Under the pieces are notes generated by a model. The model was not told the origin of the DNA. It did not search any database and saw only the letters and a list, made by a program, of their open reading frames with translations. A DNA stretch of 39,872 nucleotides, taken from NCBI GenBank assembly GCA_031415015.1, contig JANOQT010000031.1:1-39872 (forward strand), written 5' to 3'. Shown here one piece after another: positions 15,779-23,599 of the stretch. Both the position numbers and the translations under genes were made by a program. The number at the start of each line of letters is the position of its first letter. Within the stretch, counting starts at the first letter, position 1. The DNA is from JAUYQR01 sp031415015 (lineage in GTDB: Bacteria; Pseudomonadota; Alphaproteobacteria; Rhodobacterales; Rhodobacteraceae).

Positions 15779-16681
15779 CTACGCGCCGAGGTGGCGTTTG
15801 CCCATGGCGGTGGCGCGGGTCATCTGCTGCTGGCGCATCCGGAACCGGGCGCGGTCTGCGGCGGTGTGTTCGGCCTCGCAGGCGGGGCAACAGACGCCGT
15901 CTTCGAACGCCGGATGCAGGCGGTCTTCGGGGGTGACCGGGCGGCGGCAGGCGCCACAGGACCCGAGGCCACCGGGGATCAGGCCATGCCCCACCGATAC
16001 GCGGTCATCGAAGACGAAGCATTCGCCTTGCCAGAGGCTTTCCGTCTGCGGCACCTCTTCGAGGTATTTCAGGATGCCGCCTTTCAGGTGAAACACCTCG
16101 TTCACACCTTGGCCGAGCAGGTAGTTGGTCGATTTTTCGCAGCGGATGCCGCCGGTGCAGAACATGGCAATGCGCTTGCCGGCAAGGCGGTCCTTGTTGG
16201 TCTGCCACCATGCGGGAAATTCGCTGAACGATCTGGTTCCGGGGTTAACCGCGCCGGTGAAGGTGCCGATGGCCACCTCGTACTCATTGCGGGTGTCGAT
16301 GACGACGGTGTCGGGACCTGTGATCAGGGCGTTCCAATCCTGTGCCACGACGTAGTTGCCCGTGCGCGCGGTGGGGTCGACGTCGGGCTGGCCCATGGTC
16401 ACAATCTCGCGCTTCAGGCGAACCTTGATGCGGCCGAAGGGCATTTCGGCGGCGGGGCTTTCCTTGTGTTCAAGGCCGGCACAGCCGGGCAGCGCGCGAA
16501 TGTGGGCGAGGACGGCGTCAATGCCGAGGCGGGTTCCGGCAATGGTGCCGTTGATGCCTTCGGGTGCAAGGAGGAGCGAGCCTTTGACGCCCTGTGTCTG
16601 GCACAGGGCCAGCAGCGGCCCGCGCAGGCAAGCGGGGTCCGGGAACCGGGTGAAGTGATACAGCGCGGCGACGGTCAGCAT
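15779..16681 (-). CDS. trhO: tRNA uridine(34) hydroxylase, rhodanese family
   Basis: A 300-residue enzyme (TrhO, formerly UPF0176/YceA) that installs 5-hydroxyuridine at the wobble position of certain tRNAs using O2. An N-terminal acylphosphatase-like domain (1-95, with GVKGSLLLAPEGINGTIAG) precedes a rhodanese domain (about 110-215). The active loop CTGGIRCEKS has C175 and C181, characteristic of this family. The C-terminal region has Cys pairs (GSCGAC, VCCPAC) probably binding zinc. Length typical. Divergent from pncA (120-bp gap). The start at ATG 16681 has only a weak Shine-Dalgarno sequence, but the N-terminus fits the family. Confidence 0.94.
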   Translation of the reverse strand: MLTVAALYHFTRFPDPACLRGPLLALCQTQGVKGSLLLAPEGINGTIAGTRLGIDAVLAHIRALPGCAGLEHKESPAAEMPFGRIKVRLKREIVTMGQPDVDPTARTGNYVVAQDWNALITGPDTVVIDTRNEYEVAIGTFTGAVNPGTRSFSEFPAWWQTNKDRLAGKRIAMFCTGGIRCEKSTNYLLGQGVNEVFHLKGGILKYLEEVPQTESLWQGECFVFDDRVSVGHGLIPGGLGSCGACRRPVTPEDRLHPAFEDGVCCPACEAEHTAADRARFRMRQQQMTRATAMGKRHLGA

Positions 16682-16800
16682 TTCGGCGGGTTATGCGGTT
16701 CGCGTGAAAAGGGCAAGGGCGCGGGCAATGGCAGGCTTTCTGTTGACCCGGCCCGGATGCAACTTTACGCATCTTTGTGAGACAGGGAAGGGATCCCCAG

Positions 16801-17409
16801 ATGCGAGCCGGAACCGAAGCGCTGATCGTGATCGACGTGCAGAACGATTTCTGCCCGGGCGGCGCGCTGGCCGTGGCGGGGGGCGACCAGATCATCCCGC
16901 AGATCAACGCGCTGATGACCGAATTTGCGGTGGTAGTGCTGACGCAGGATTGGCACCCCGGCACGCACCTGTCGTTTGCCGACAACCACCCCGGCACGGC
17001 GGCCTATTCGATGATCGAGATGCCGTATGGCCCGCAGGTTCTGTGGCCGACGCATTGCGTGCAGGGCACCCGGGGGGCGGAGTTTCATGGCGCCTTGCGC
17101 ACCGGCCCGGCGCAGATGGTGATCCGCAAGGGCTTTCGCCCCGGGATCGACAGCTATTCGGCGTTTTTCGAGAACGACCGGGTGACGCCGACGGGGCTTG
17201 AAGGGTATTTTCGGACGCGAGGGGTGACGCGGCTGGAACTGGTTGGGCTGGCCACCGATTTTTGCGTGGCCTATTCGGCGCTGGATGCGGCGCGGCTGGG
17301 GTTTGCGGTGACGGTGCGGCAGGATTTGTGCCGGGCGATTGATCTTGACGGCTCGCTTGCGGCGGCGCGGGCCCGGATGGCATCGGCGGGGGTGCGACTG
17401 GACGGCTGA
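16801..17409 (+). CDS. pncA: Nicotinamidase (bifunctional nicotinamidase/pyrazinamidase)
   Basis: A 202-residue cysteine hydrolase converting nicotinamide to nicotinate in NAD salvage. Catalytic triad: D12 (in IDVQNDFCPGG), K110 (in IRKGFRPGIDSYSAF) and C155 (in GLATDFCVAYSALDA). Metal ligands D50, H52 and H56 lie in QDWHPGTH. ATG 16801 is chosen over the upstream 16777 start because the family begins just before LIVIDVQNDF and AGGGA lies upstream. The next gene, pncB, uses its product; the 59-bp gap suggests one operon. Confidence 0.95.
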   Translation: MRAGTEALIVIDVQNDFCPGGALAVAGGDQIIPQINALMTEFAVVVLTQDWHPGTHLSFADNHPGTAAYSMIEMPYGPQVLWPTHCVQGTRGAEFHGALRTGPAQMVIRKGFRPGIDSYSAFFENDRVTPTGLEGYFRTRGVTRLELVGLATDFCVAYSALDAARLGFAVTVRQDLCRAIDLDGSLAAARARMASAGVRLDG

Positions 17410-17468
17410 TCTGGTTTTGACCTTGGCGGCCATGTTCGCATAGACAGGGCGGATCAGGGAGTACCGTC

Positions 17469-18761
17469 ATGGTCGATATCGCCACCCGCGTCTGGAACCA
17501 CAAGTGGAAGATCGACCCGATCGTGCGGTCCTTGATCGACACGGATTTTTACAAGCTGTTGATGTGCCAGTCTATTTTTCGCAACAAGCCGGATACGACG
17601 GTGGTGTTCAGCCTGATCAACCGGTCCACCAAGGTGCGGTTGGCCGACATCATCGACGAAGGCGAATTGCGCGAACAGCTGGATCACGTGCGGTCGTTAA
17701 GCCTGACGCGGGGGGAGAGCACCTGGCTGCGCGGCAACACGTTCTACGGCAAGCGGCAGATGTTCCGGCCCGATTTCATGGAATGGTTCGAGGGGATGCG
17801 CCTGCCGCCGTATCACCTTGAAAAGCGCGACGGCCAGTTCGAGCTGACGTTCGAGGGGCGCTGGCCCGAGGTGATGTTGTGGGAGATCCCGGCGCTTGCG
17901 GTGCTGATGGAGCTGCGCGGGCGGGCGGTGCTGAACGAGATGGGCCGGTTCGAGTTGCAGGTGCTGTACGCCCGCGCGATGACCCGGCTTTGGGAAAAGA
18001 TCGAGCGGTTGCGGGGCATTGATGGCCTGCGGATCGCCGATTTCGGCACGCGGCGGCGGCATTCGTTCCTGTGGCAGGACTGGGCGGTGCAGGCGATGCA
18101 GGAGGGGCTGGGCGCGAAGTTCACCGGCACGTCGAACTGTCGCATCGCCATGCTGCGCGACATCGAGGCGATTGGGACCAATGCGCACGAGTTGCCGATG
18201 GTGTACTCGGCGTTGACCGATACGGATGCAGCGTTGCGGCAGGCGCCGTATCAGGTGCTGGCGGATTGGCAGGAGGAGCATGAGGGCAACCTGAGGATCA
18301 TCCTGCCCGATACCTATGGCACGGAGGGGTTCTTGCGGAACGCGCCGGACTGGCTGGCGTCGTGGACCGGCATCCGCATCGACAGTGGCGATCCGGCGGT
18401 GGGGGCGGAAACCGCAATCCGCTGGTGGAAAGACCGGGGCGAAGATCCGACGCAGAAGCTGGTGATCTTTTCCGACGGGCTGGATGTGGACAAGATCGAG
18501 GAGCTGCATCTGCAGTTCCGGGGCCGGGTGAAGGTGTCCTTCGGCTGGGGCACCATGCTGACCAATGATTTCCGGGGGTTGGTGGCGGATGACCGGCTGG
18601 CGCCGTTCAGTCTGGTCTGCAAGGCGCTGAGTGCGAACGGGCGGCCAACGGTAAAGCTGTCGGACAACCCGGCCAAGGCGATGGGTCCGGCGGAGGAGAT
18701 CGAGCGCTACAAACGGGTGTTCAGGGTGGGCGCGCAACAGGCGCTGGAGGTGGTGGTCTAG
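17469..18761 (+). CDS. pncB: Nicotinate phosphoribosyltransferase
   Basis: A 430-residue enzyme joining nicotinate and PRPP to give nicotinate mononucleotide with ATP hydrolysis, the step after PncA in the Preiss-Handler route. Markers: LIDTDFYKLLMCQSIF (22-37), FGTRRRHSFLWQ (192-203), TGTSNCRIA (219-227), the phosphorylated His in GTNAHELPM (H240), GIRIDSGDP and the C-terminal phosphate-binding VSFGWGTMLTND and VKLSDNPAKAMG. GGGAG lies about 8 bases before ATG 17469. Its TAG (18759-18761) overlaps the stop of the convergent phosphotransferase gene through a shared CTAG. Confidence 0.96.
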   Translation: MVDIATRVWNHKWKIDPIVRSLIDTDFYKLLMCQSIFRNKPDTTVVFSLINRSTKVRLADIIDEGELREQLDHVRSLSLTRGESTWLRGNTFYGKRQMFRPDFMEWFEGMRLPPYHLEKRDGQFELTFEGRWPEVMLWEIPALAVLMELRGRAVLNEMGRFELQVLYARAMTRLWEKIERLRGIDGLRIADFGTRRRHSFLWQDWAVQAMQEGLGAKFTGTSNCRIAMLRDIEAIGTNAHELPMVYSALTDTDAALRQAPYQVLADWQEEHEGNLRIILPDTYGTEGFLRNAPDWLASWTGIRIDSGDPAVGAETAIRWWKDRGEDPTQKLVIFSDGLDVDKIEELHLQFRGRVKVSFGWGTMLTNDFRGLVADDRLAPFSLVCKALSANGRPTVKLSDNPAKAMGPAEEIERYKRVFRVGAQQALEVVV

Positions 18762-19666
18762 CGCATCAGCCGTTCGGCCCACATCACGGCACGGGCCAGG
18801 TGGCTGCGGTGGATCGGGTCATCCGGGGCCAGACGCGGCATCGTCCAGCCGACGGAGGCGCAGGTGCGGGCGAGGGTGAAGACCTCGACCATCGCGGTGT
18901 CGGTGGTGCCGTAGCCGGACATCAGGGCATCGCGGATTTGCGGGTAAGCGGGTTCGTAGAGGTTCTGGCTAAGCACGGTGCCAAGGTCATAGAGGCGAAA
19001 GCCGAAGCCGCTGTCGTCGAAGTCGATCAAGGATAGTGAACTTCCGTTCACAAGGACATTTTCGCGCAGGACGTCAGCGTGAATCAGACCGGTATCGCCG
19101 CCAAGCCGTTCGCGCAGGAATTCGCGGGCGCGGAACAGAACTGCGCGCTGATCCGGCGTTGCGGCGGGGTGATCCCAGAACCGGCCCCAGAACGGGGTAT
19201 CGCCAACAAGGCCGTCACTGTCCCAGCGGGGCCGGGTGAAATCGGCTGGCAAGGCGAGGGCATCGGTGGCCCGGTGCAACTGTGCCAGAAGCTGGCCAAG
19301 GCTGTGGTGCAGCGCCAGCGTTTCGGCAAGGGGACGGGTGAAGGGACAGCCCGCCTCGCCCAGCGGTTCGCCGTCCATCCATGCAATGACGGACGCATGG
19401 CGACCGTTGGAGAGGGTCACCAGCAGGTCACCGTCGCGAGAGAGCAGGGCGGCGGGAACCGGCACGCCAGCACGGGCAAGGCTGTCGTACCACCAAAGTT
19501 CGGACCGGATGGCGGCAAGGTTCTGATAGCCGGTGCGATGCAGGCGCAGCGCGGCGCGGCCGGACGGCAAGGCGATTTCGTACACCACATTCTCGCGGTC
19601 GCTCAGCAGGCGGGTGAGAGCGCCGCCCCACTGCGCTGCGGCCTCGGCGGCAAGAGCGCGGGTCAC
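18758..19666 (-). CDS. Phosphotransferase (APH/homoserine kinase type II-like fold)
   Basis: A 302-residue kinase-fold protein. The N-lobe has ENVVYEIALPSGRAALRLHR (nucleotide-binding strands and Arg/Lys region). The catalytic loop is LIHADVLRENVLV (HxDxxxxN) and the metal motif is LIDFDDSGFGFRLYDLG (DFD). This is the layout of aminoglycoside phosphotransferase, choline kinase and ThrB type II families; the small-molecule substrate is unknown. The GTG start at 19666 overlaps the arfB TGA (GTGA), so it is probably translationally coupled to arfB. It ends tail-to-tail with pncB. SrkA-like or homoserine-kinase-like roles are both possible. Confidence 0.82.
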   Translation of the reverse strand: MTRALAAEAAAQWGGALTRLLSDRENVVYEIALPSGRAALRLHRTGYQNLAAIRSELWWYDSLARAGVPVPAALLSRDGDLLVTLSNGRHASVIAWMDGEPLGEAGCPFTRPLAETLALHHSLGQLLAQLHRATDALALPADFTRPRWDSDGLVGDTPFWGRFWDHPAATPDQRAVLFRAREFLRERLGGDTGLIHADVLRENVLVNGSSLSLIDFDDSGFGFRLYDLGTVLSQNLYEPAYPQIRDALMSGYGTTDTAMVEVFTLARTCASVGWTMPRLAPDDPIHRSHLARAVMWAERLMR

Positions 19667-20085
19667 TCCTCGTCGCCGATCTTGCCGCGCAGGGATTTTA
19701 CCTCGCCGCGCTGGGTTTTGGCGGTAATGCGGCGGCGCTGGCTGCCAAGGGTCGGTTTGGTGGCAATGCGGCGCTTTGGCGGAACCAGTGCGATGCGGAT
19801 CATCTCGACCAGCCTTTCGCGGGCAATCTCGCGGTTCTGGGCCTGACTGCGGGTGTCTTCGACCTGCAGCACGATGGCGCCGTCCAGTGTCCAGCGACGG
19901 CCAGCCAGCTTTTTGAGCCGTGCCTTGACCGAGGGCGACAGAGCGGGAGAGCGGTCCGCCTCGAACCGCAGTTCGACAGCGGTGGAGACCTTGTTGACGT
20001 TCTGCCCGCCCGGACCGGAGGCGCGCATGAAGCTTTCGGAAAGCTCCCAGTCTTGCAGAGCGAGGGTTTCGGTGACGTAAAGCAT
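19663..20085 (-). CDS. arfB: Alternative ribosome-rescue factor ArfB (peptidyl-tRNA hydrolase)
   Basis: A 140-residue release-factor-like protein that rescues stalled ribosomes lacking a codon in the A site. The catalytic GGQ motif is at 26-28 in SGPGGQNVNKVST. The basic C-terminal tail (RRRITAKTQRGEVKSLRGK) inserts in the mRNA channel in known ArfB. ATG 20085 is chosen because the family starts MxxVTxxLxL(x)DxELxxSFxR. Length is standard for ArfB (YaeJ). Upstream-coupled partner of the phosphotransferase gene. Confidence 0.94.
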   Translation of the reverse strand: MLYVTETLALQDWELSESFMRASGPGGQNVNKVSTAVELRFEADRSPALSPSVKARLKKLAGRRWTLDGAIVLQVEDTRSQAQNREIARERLVEMIRIALVPPKRRIATKPTLGSQRRRITAKTQRGEVKSLRGKIGDEE

Positions 20086-20184
20086 GGCGCACAAGCTCTG
20101 ACAGAAATGTGGGAGTGTAGCGACGGGGCGTCCTGAAATTTTTCGACGAAAAATCTCAGGTGGCGGCGTTTGCGCTGGAAACGA

Positions 20185-20215
20185 GAAAGGGTTGCCGGAG
20201 TGCGGCAACCCTTTC
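20185..20215. terminator. Strong hairpin upstream of arfB
   Basis: Perfect 12-bp stem gaaagggttgcc / ggcaaccctttc with 7-nt loop. On the minus strand it would end a transcript coming from the transporter or the short unit before arfB. No clear T tract. Confidence 0.6.
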
Positions 20216-20344
20216 CGAGATCTAAGGAGATGAGCCAGTTAGGCATCAATTCCAATCGGTGGTTTGTTTCACTGAAGGGCTGCCTTCAGAAAACACCCCT
20301 CCCGACTGTCCCGACACGTCTCTCCAATATCACTCTAGACACTG

Positions 20345-20387
20345 GGTCACCTCCTTTCAATTGGTTGCCGATAAGGCGAAGGTGACA
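20345..20387 (-). promoter_or_regulatory. Possible occluded Shine-Dalgarno hairpin
   Basis: On the minus strand GTCACCT (20387-20381) can pair with AGGTGAC (20351-20345), which contains the perfect ribosome-binding core GGAGGTGA preceding a GTG at about 20342. Pairing would hide the site. A TTGACA hexamer lies about 15 bp upstream of the first arm. The 18-codon frame VSRVILERRVGTVGRGVF ends in TGA. It could be a leader peptide, a regulatory RNA or coincidence. Confidence 0.3.
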
Positions 20388-20412
20388 CAGATTTTGTGTT
20401 TGTCAAAACAAT

Positions 20413-21021
20413 TTACGCTACCCTTGTGACCAGCCGCCCAACGATGAGGCGGAATGGCACAAGTGCCACCAAAGCGAGCAAAAGCTTGACCAGCCAGTCT
20501 GCGACCGCCATCGACACCCAGAATGGCGCCGTCGGGCCAAGGCCGATCAGGGCTGCGGGTGCGGTGGCCCAAGAGACATCGTTGGCGGGTTCCAGCACGG
20601 TCAGCGCGGCGGAAAAGGCCACCGTGAAGAAGATCGCGGTATCGACGGTGGAGGAGATCAGGGTCGAGACGAGCGGCGCTTTCCACCAAGATCCGGCGCG
20701 CAGGCGGTTGAACACGGCGACGTCCAGCAGTTGCGCGGTCAGGAAGGCAAGGCCGGAGCCGATAGCGACGCGGAAGGTCACCAGGGGGCTGTAGGCCCCG
20801 ATGATCAGCGAGCACAGGATGCCGGTGACAAACCCGGCCAGCACGACGCGGCGGGCGGCGGGTGCACCTTGCAGCCGGTTGGTCAGGTCAGTGACCAGAA
20901 AGGCGAAGGGGTAGGTCAGCGCCCCCCAGGTCAGGTAGCTGCCCAACGGGTGCAGAACGAGGATGTTGGAGGCCACGACAATGGCCGCCATGGCAAGAAT
21001 GCCGGGGATCAGAGAGCGCAT
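20413..21021 (-). CDS. Queuosine precursor transporter-like membrane protein (VUT/YhhQ family)
   Basis: A 202-residue integral membrane protein with about six hydrophobic segments. Family markers are GALTYPFAFLVTDLTNRLQG (about 33-52), where the TYPxxFLxTDxxNR pattern is diagnostic of the Vut_1/YhhQ family, and a later segment STLISSTVDTAIFFTVAFSA. YhhQ in E. coli imports queuosine precursors preQ0/preQ1. Whether this one carries the same substrate is inferred. ATG 21021 fits the first membrane segment. No queuosine synthesis genes or preQ1 riboswitch are seen beside it. Confidence 0.88.
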   Translation of the reverse strand: MRSLIPGILAMAAIVVASNILVLHPLGSYLTWGALTYPFAFLVTDLTNRLQGAPAARRVVLAGFVTGILCSLIIGAYSPLVTFRVAIGSGLAFLTAQLLDVAVFNRLRAGSWWKAPLVSTLISSTVDTAIFFTVAFSAALTVLEPANDVSWATAPAALIGLGPTAPFWVSMAVADWLVKLLLALVALVPFRLIVGRLVTRVA

Positions 21022-21112
21022 GGGATATGTCCGTTTTTACAAGGTCGCGGAGACTTGGCCCCCGGGGATCGGGAACGGGCGCGGGGTAATCCCGGCGGTG
21101 GGCGCTGTCAAT

Positions 21113-21202
21113 CCTTTAGTCTGAAGCGGGCCTTTAGTCCGCAGCCAGCCTTTAGTCTGAAGCCCGTCTTTAGTCCGTAGTCAGCCTTTAGTCTGACGAA
21201 AG
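21113..21202. repeat. Five 18-bp tandem repeat units at the 3' end of mepA
   Basis: Units start at 21113, 21131, 21149, 21167 and 21185. Each begins (c/t)ctttagt(c/t)(c/t)g and then varies at the end (cctttagtctgaagcggg, cctttagtccgcagccag and so on). The fifth unit contains the mepA stop (21188-21190). It is not CRISPR: the units are contiguous with no spacers. Each unit supplies a TAA (minus strand) of CTAAAGG, but in mepA only the first is used. Confidence 0.9.
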
Positions 21203-22087
21203 CACCTTGGCGCATTGCTTGGGCAGATCGGCCATGGTGAATTCGCGCGGGCCCTTCTTGCGGGGTGCGTCGTCTTCACTGGGTTTCTTCTTCTTGGTGT
21301 CCTTGGGCGGGGTCAGATAATCGGTCACCCACCACGTCAGGGTGTCGTCGCAGCCGTTGCCGTTGTTGGACAGGTCCGCCACCGTCGGCGTCTGGGTCTC
21401 GCACAGTTTGGCACCCTTGGGGCACTTCAGGCGGACGTGGAAATGGGTGTCGTGGCCAGCAACGGGACGGATCTTTTGCAGCCATTTCTTGTCGGCGTTG
21501 GTGGCGGTCTTGCACATCTCGATCTTGACGGCGGCGGCGACGAAGATCCGGTCGACGCGCTGGTCTGAGGCGGCGGCTTTCAGCAGGCGGTGATGAGTAC
21601 GGGTCCAGTTTTCGGTAACCGATCGCTGATCGGCCGAGCGGACCGGGATCGAACTGATCGCCTCGCGTTCGTCATAGCTGAGGTTCAGGCGGCGGGGCGG
21701 CAGCATCCAGACGTCGGCATCAAGGCCAATCTGGTGGCTGGCGTGACCGCTTGTCATCGGGCCGCCGCGCGGCTGGCTGATATCGCCGATATACAGGCCG
21801 CCCCAGCCAAGTTGCTGCGCGGTCTGGGACAGGTCCACCAGGTATTGGATCATCACCGGCTGGCCGAAGTTGCGGCCGCGCGACAGGCGCATCGCTTGCC
21901 AGCTGGGCCCGGACTCCGGCAGTTCCATCATGCCCGCAGCGCAGCCGCGCGCGTAAGAGCCGACGGGCATCGGGTTTTGCGCCGAGGGTGCGTCCGCCGC
22001 GCCGAACAGCTTGTTGGCCAGCTTTTCGGCTTGCGCCGGGATCGGGGCGAGAAGGACAAGGATCAGGGCAAGACGCGAGATCATCAT
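21188..22087 (-). CDS. mepA: Penicillin-insensitive murein endopeptidase
   Basis: A 299-residue periplasmic LAS-type zinc peptidase cleaving D-Ala-mDAP cross-links of peptidoglycan. The signal peptide is 1-20 (cleavage AQA|EKL). Zinc and catalytic motifs: SGHASHQIGLDADVW (H118, D125) and AGHDTHFHVRL (H212, H215, H217), as in E. coli MepA. Four or more Cys suggest disulphides. A basic, Lys-rich stretch (KDTKKKKPS, 262-270) lies near the C-terminus. ATG 22087 overlaps the TGA of the upstream MFS gene (ATGA), suggesting coupling. The last codons run into an array of 18-bp repeats. Confidence 0.94.
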   Translation of the reverse strand: MMISRLALILVLLAPIPAQAEKLANKLFGAADAPSAQNPMPVGSYARGCAAGMMELPESGPSWQAMRLSRGRNFGQPVMIQYLVDLSQTAQQLGWGGLYIGDISQPRGGPMTSGHASHQIGLDADVWMLPPRRLNLSYDEREAISSIPVRSADQRSVTENWTRTHHRLLKAAASDQRVDRIFVAAAVKIEMCKTATNADKKWLQKIRPVAGHDTHFHVRLKCPKGAKLCETQTPTVADLSNNGNGCDDTLTWWVTDYLTPPKDTKKKKPSEDDAPRKKGPREFTMADLPKQCAKVLSSD

Positions 22088-23457
22088 CAGGTGGTCAGCT
22101 CCCCTTTTGGTTTCACCCAGATTAGCAGAATGAGGCCGACAAGGAACAGCAGGATCAACGGTGAAATGCCGATGCGCTGCGAGCCGCTGGCGGTGGTGGC
22201 GAGTGCTATCAGCGCGGGCGACATGAAGCTGGCCACCTTTCCCGACAGCGCGAAGAGGCCGAACGCCTCGGTCGCGCGGTCGGGGGTGGTGTGGCGGACC
22301 ATCATCGTGCGCGAGGCGGCTTGCAGCGCGCCTCCGGCGGCACCGATGAGCGCACCGCAGGCAAAGAATATCTGGTCGGAGGTACGCGAGGCCGGGTCCA
22401 TGGCGATGCCCCAGACGGAGTCGCGGTCCATGCCGACGATGATCAGGCAAACGCTGATCAGCACGCAAATGCTGAACGCGATGACCGGTTTCGGGCCGAA
22501 GCGGCGGTCGGCACGGCCGCCGAACCACGCGGCGATCATGGCTGAGACCGCGCCGACGATGCCGAAGATGCCGATGTCGATGATCGACCAGTTCAGCACG
22601 CCCGAGGCGTAGACCCCGCCAAACCCGTACAGCGCGTTCAGTGCATCGCGGTAGAACAGCGACGACGCCAGATAGGCCGCGAGGCTGTGGCGGAACCGTA
22701 GCGACCGGAGCAGGTCCTTCAGGCTGGCCATGGCGCGGCCCACATGCAGCGGGCGGGCGTCGGTTTTCGGTTCCTTCACCCACAGGAAGAACGGGATCAT
22801 GAACACCACGAACCAGATCGCGGTGAAGGGCCCGACCGCACGGGTACCCTCGCGGGCCTCGGGGTCAAGGCCGAACAGGGGGTCGCGGCCCAAAAGCGTC
22901 AGGCCGCTGTCCGCACCTTCGGCGAAGAACAGCAGCATCAGCACCAGCGCCAGCAGCCCGCCCAGATAGCCGAACGCAAAACCGGAGCCGGAGATCGCGC
23001 CCAACTCCTCATGGTCGGACAGGGTGGGCATCAGCGCATTGGTGAAGATCGTCGCAAACTCCATCCCGATGAAGCCGAGGCCGAACAGGGTCACCGCCCA
23101 CAACAGCATGCTGGCATCGCCCCCCGGAGCAACCCACCACAGGCCGAAGGACCCGACTATGTAGAACAGCGAAAAGATCCAGACCCAGATCAGCCTGCGT
23201 CCGGTGCCGTCCGCAATGGCCCCCAGGAACGGCGCGAGGATGGCGATCCCGAGCGAGGCGATGGCAAGACCCCAGCCCCAATAGGCTTGTGCTGCAGCCT
23301 TGGCGGCCTCTTCCTCCATCCCGGTGCCCATGTAGTAGCCGCGGGCGATTTCCGCGAAGTAGGGGCCAAAGATAAAGGTCAGCAGCAACGTGTTGTAAGG
23401 CTGGCTGGCCCAGTCGAAAAAGTACCAGCCCCAGATGCGTTTGCGTGCGCTGATCAT
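22087..23457 (-). CDS. UMF1-family MFS transporter
   Basis: A 456-residue inner-membrane permease with about twelve hydrophobic segments. The opening ARKRIWGWYFFDWASQPYNT is the signature start of the UMF1/Atg22-like MFS family (WxxYDWANSxY-type). AIADGTGRRLIW (about 82-93) and WFGGRADRRFGPKP correspond to the MFS loop 2-3 and 8-9 motifs. The substrate of bacterial UMF1 proteins is not established; amino-acid efflux is known for the fungal relative. It is coupled to mepA by a 4-bp overlap, so a role in handling cell-wall turnover products is conceivable but inferred only. Confidence 0.88.
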   Translation of the reverse strand: MISARKRIWGWYFFDWASQPYNTLLLTFIFGPYFAEIARGYYMGTGMEEEAAKAAAQAYWGWGLAIASLGIAILAPFLGAIADGTGRRLIWVWIFSLFYIVGSFGLWWVAPGGDASMLLWAVTLFGLGFIGMEFATIFTNALMPTLSDHEELGAISGSGFAFGYLGGLLALVLMLLFFAEGADSGLTLLGRDPLFGLDPEAREGTRAVGPFTAIWFVVFMIPFFLWVKEPKTDARPLHVGRAMASLKDLLRSLRFRHSLAAYLASSLFYRDALNALYGFGGVYASGVLNWSIIDIGIFGIVGAVSAMIAAWFGGRADRRFGPKPVIAFSICVLISVCLIIVGMDRDSVWGIAMDPASRTSDQIFFACGALIGAAGGALQAASRTMMVRHTTPDRATEAFGLFALSGKVASFMSPALIALATTASGSQRIGISPLILLFLVGLILLIWVKPKGELTT

Positions 23458-23599
23458 GCCGATACCCCTGATTGTTCGGGCCGGAGTGAACCCGGAAACT
23501 CGAAGGCATGCAAGCGCCGCTCATTGCCCCCTTGCGGGCGCTCTTCGCTGGAGGCCCGGGCGAGCAAGAAGCGCCTGCGAGGGAGCGCCGAGCGGGCCG

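Larger units (their letters stand above)
20086..20412. other. Intergenic region with hairpins and a possible short minus-strand transcript
   Basis: About 330 bp between the transporter gene and arfB, both on the minus strand. It contains a 12-bp hairpin (20185-20215), a 7-bp hairpin CTGAAGG-gctg-CCTTCAG (20273-20290), TTGACA on the minus strand (20406-20401), and a perfect AAAGGAGGTGA (minus, about 20358-20348) followed by a GTG frame of 18 codons. No protein family is recognised. See the separate features and the finding. Confidence 0.6.

Noticed and set aside
18758..20092. One 444-residue protein covering the phosphotransferase and upstream region
   Set aside because: The first 142 residues are the out-of-frame shadow of arfB. 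The genuine start is the GTG at 19666, overlapping the arfB stop.
20345..20357. 16S rRNA 3' end (tcacctcctttc)
   Set aside because: Only about 12 bases match and nothing upstream resembles rRNA. On the other strand it is simply a perfect Shine-Dalgarno sequence.
20170..20385. 71-codon + strand frame in the arfB-transporter gap
   Set aside because: It crosses two hairpins and the antisense of a strong ribosome site; AAGGAG touches the internal ATG with no spacing. No similarity seen.
21113..21202. CRISPR-like array
   Set aside because: Units are contiguous 18-mers with no unique spacers and no cas genes nearby; it is a plain tandem repeat.
21188..22783. 531-residue protein including mepA
   Set aside because: The N-terminal 232 residues are an Arg/His-rich shadow of the MFS gene. 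The MepA signal peptide starts at 22087.
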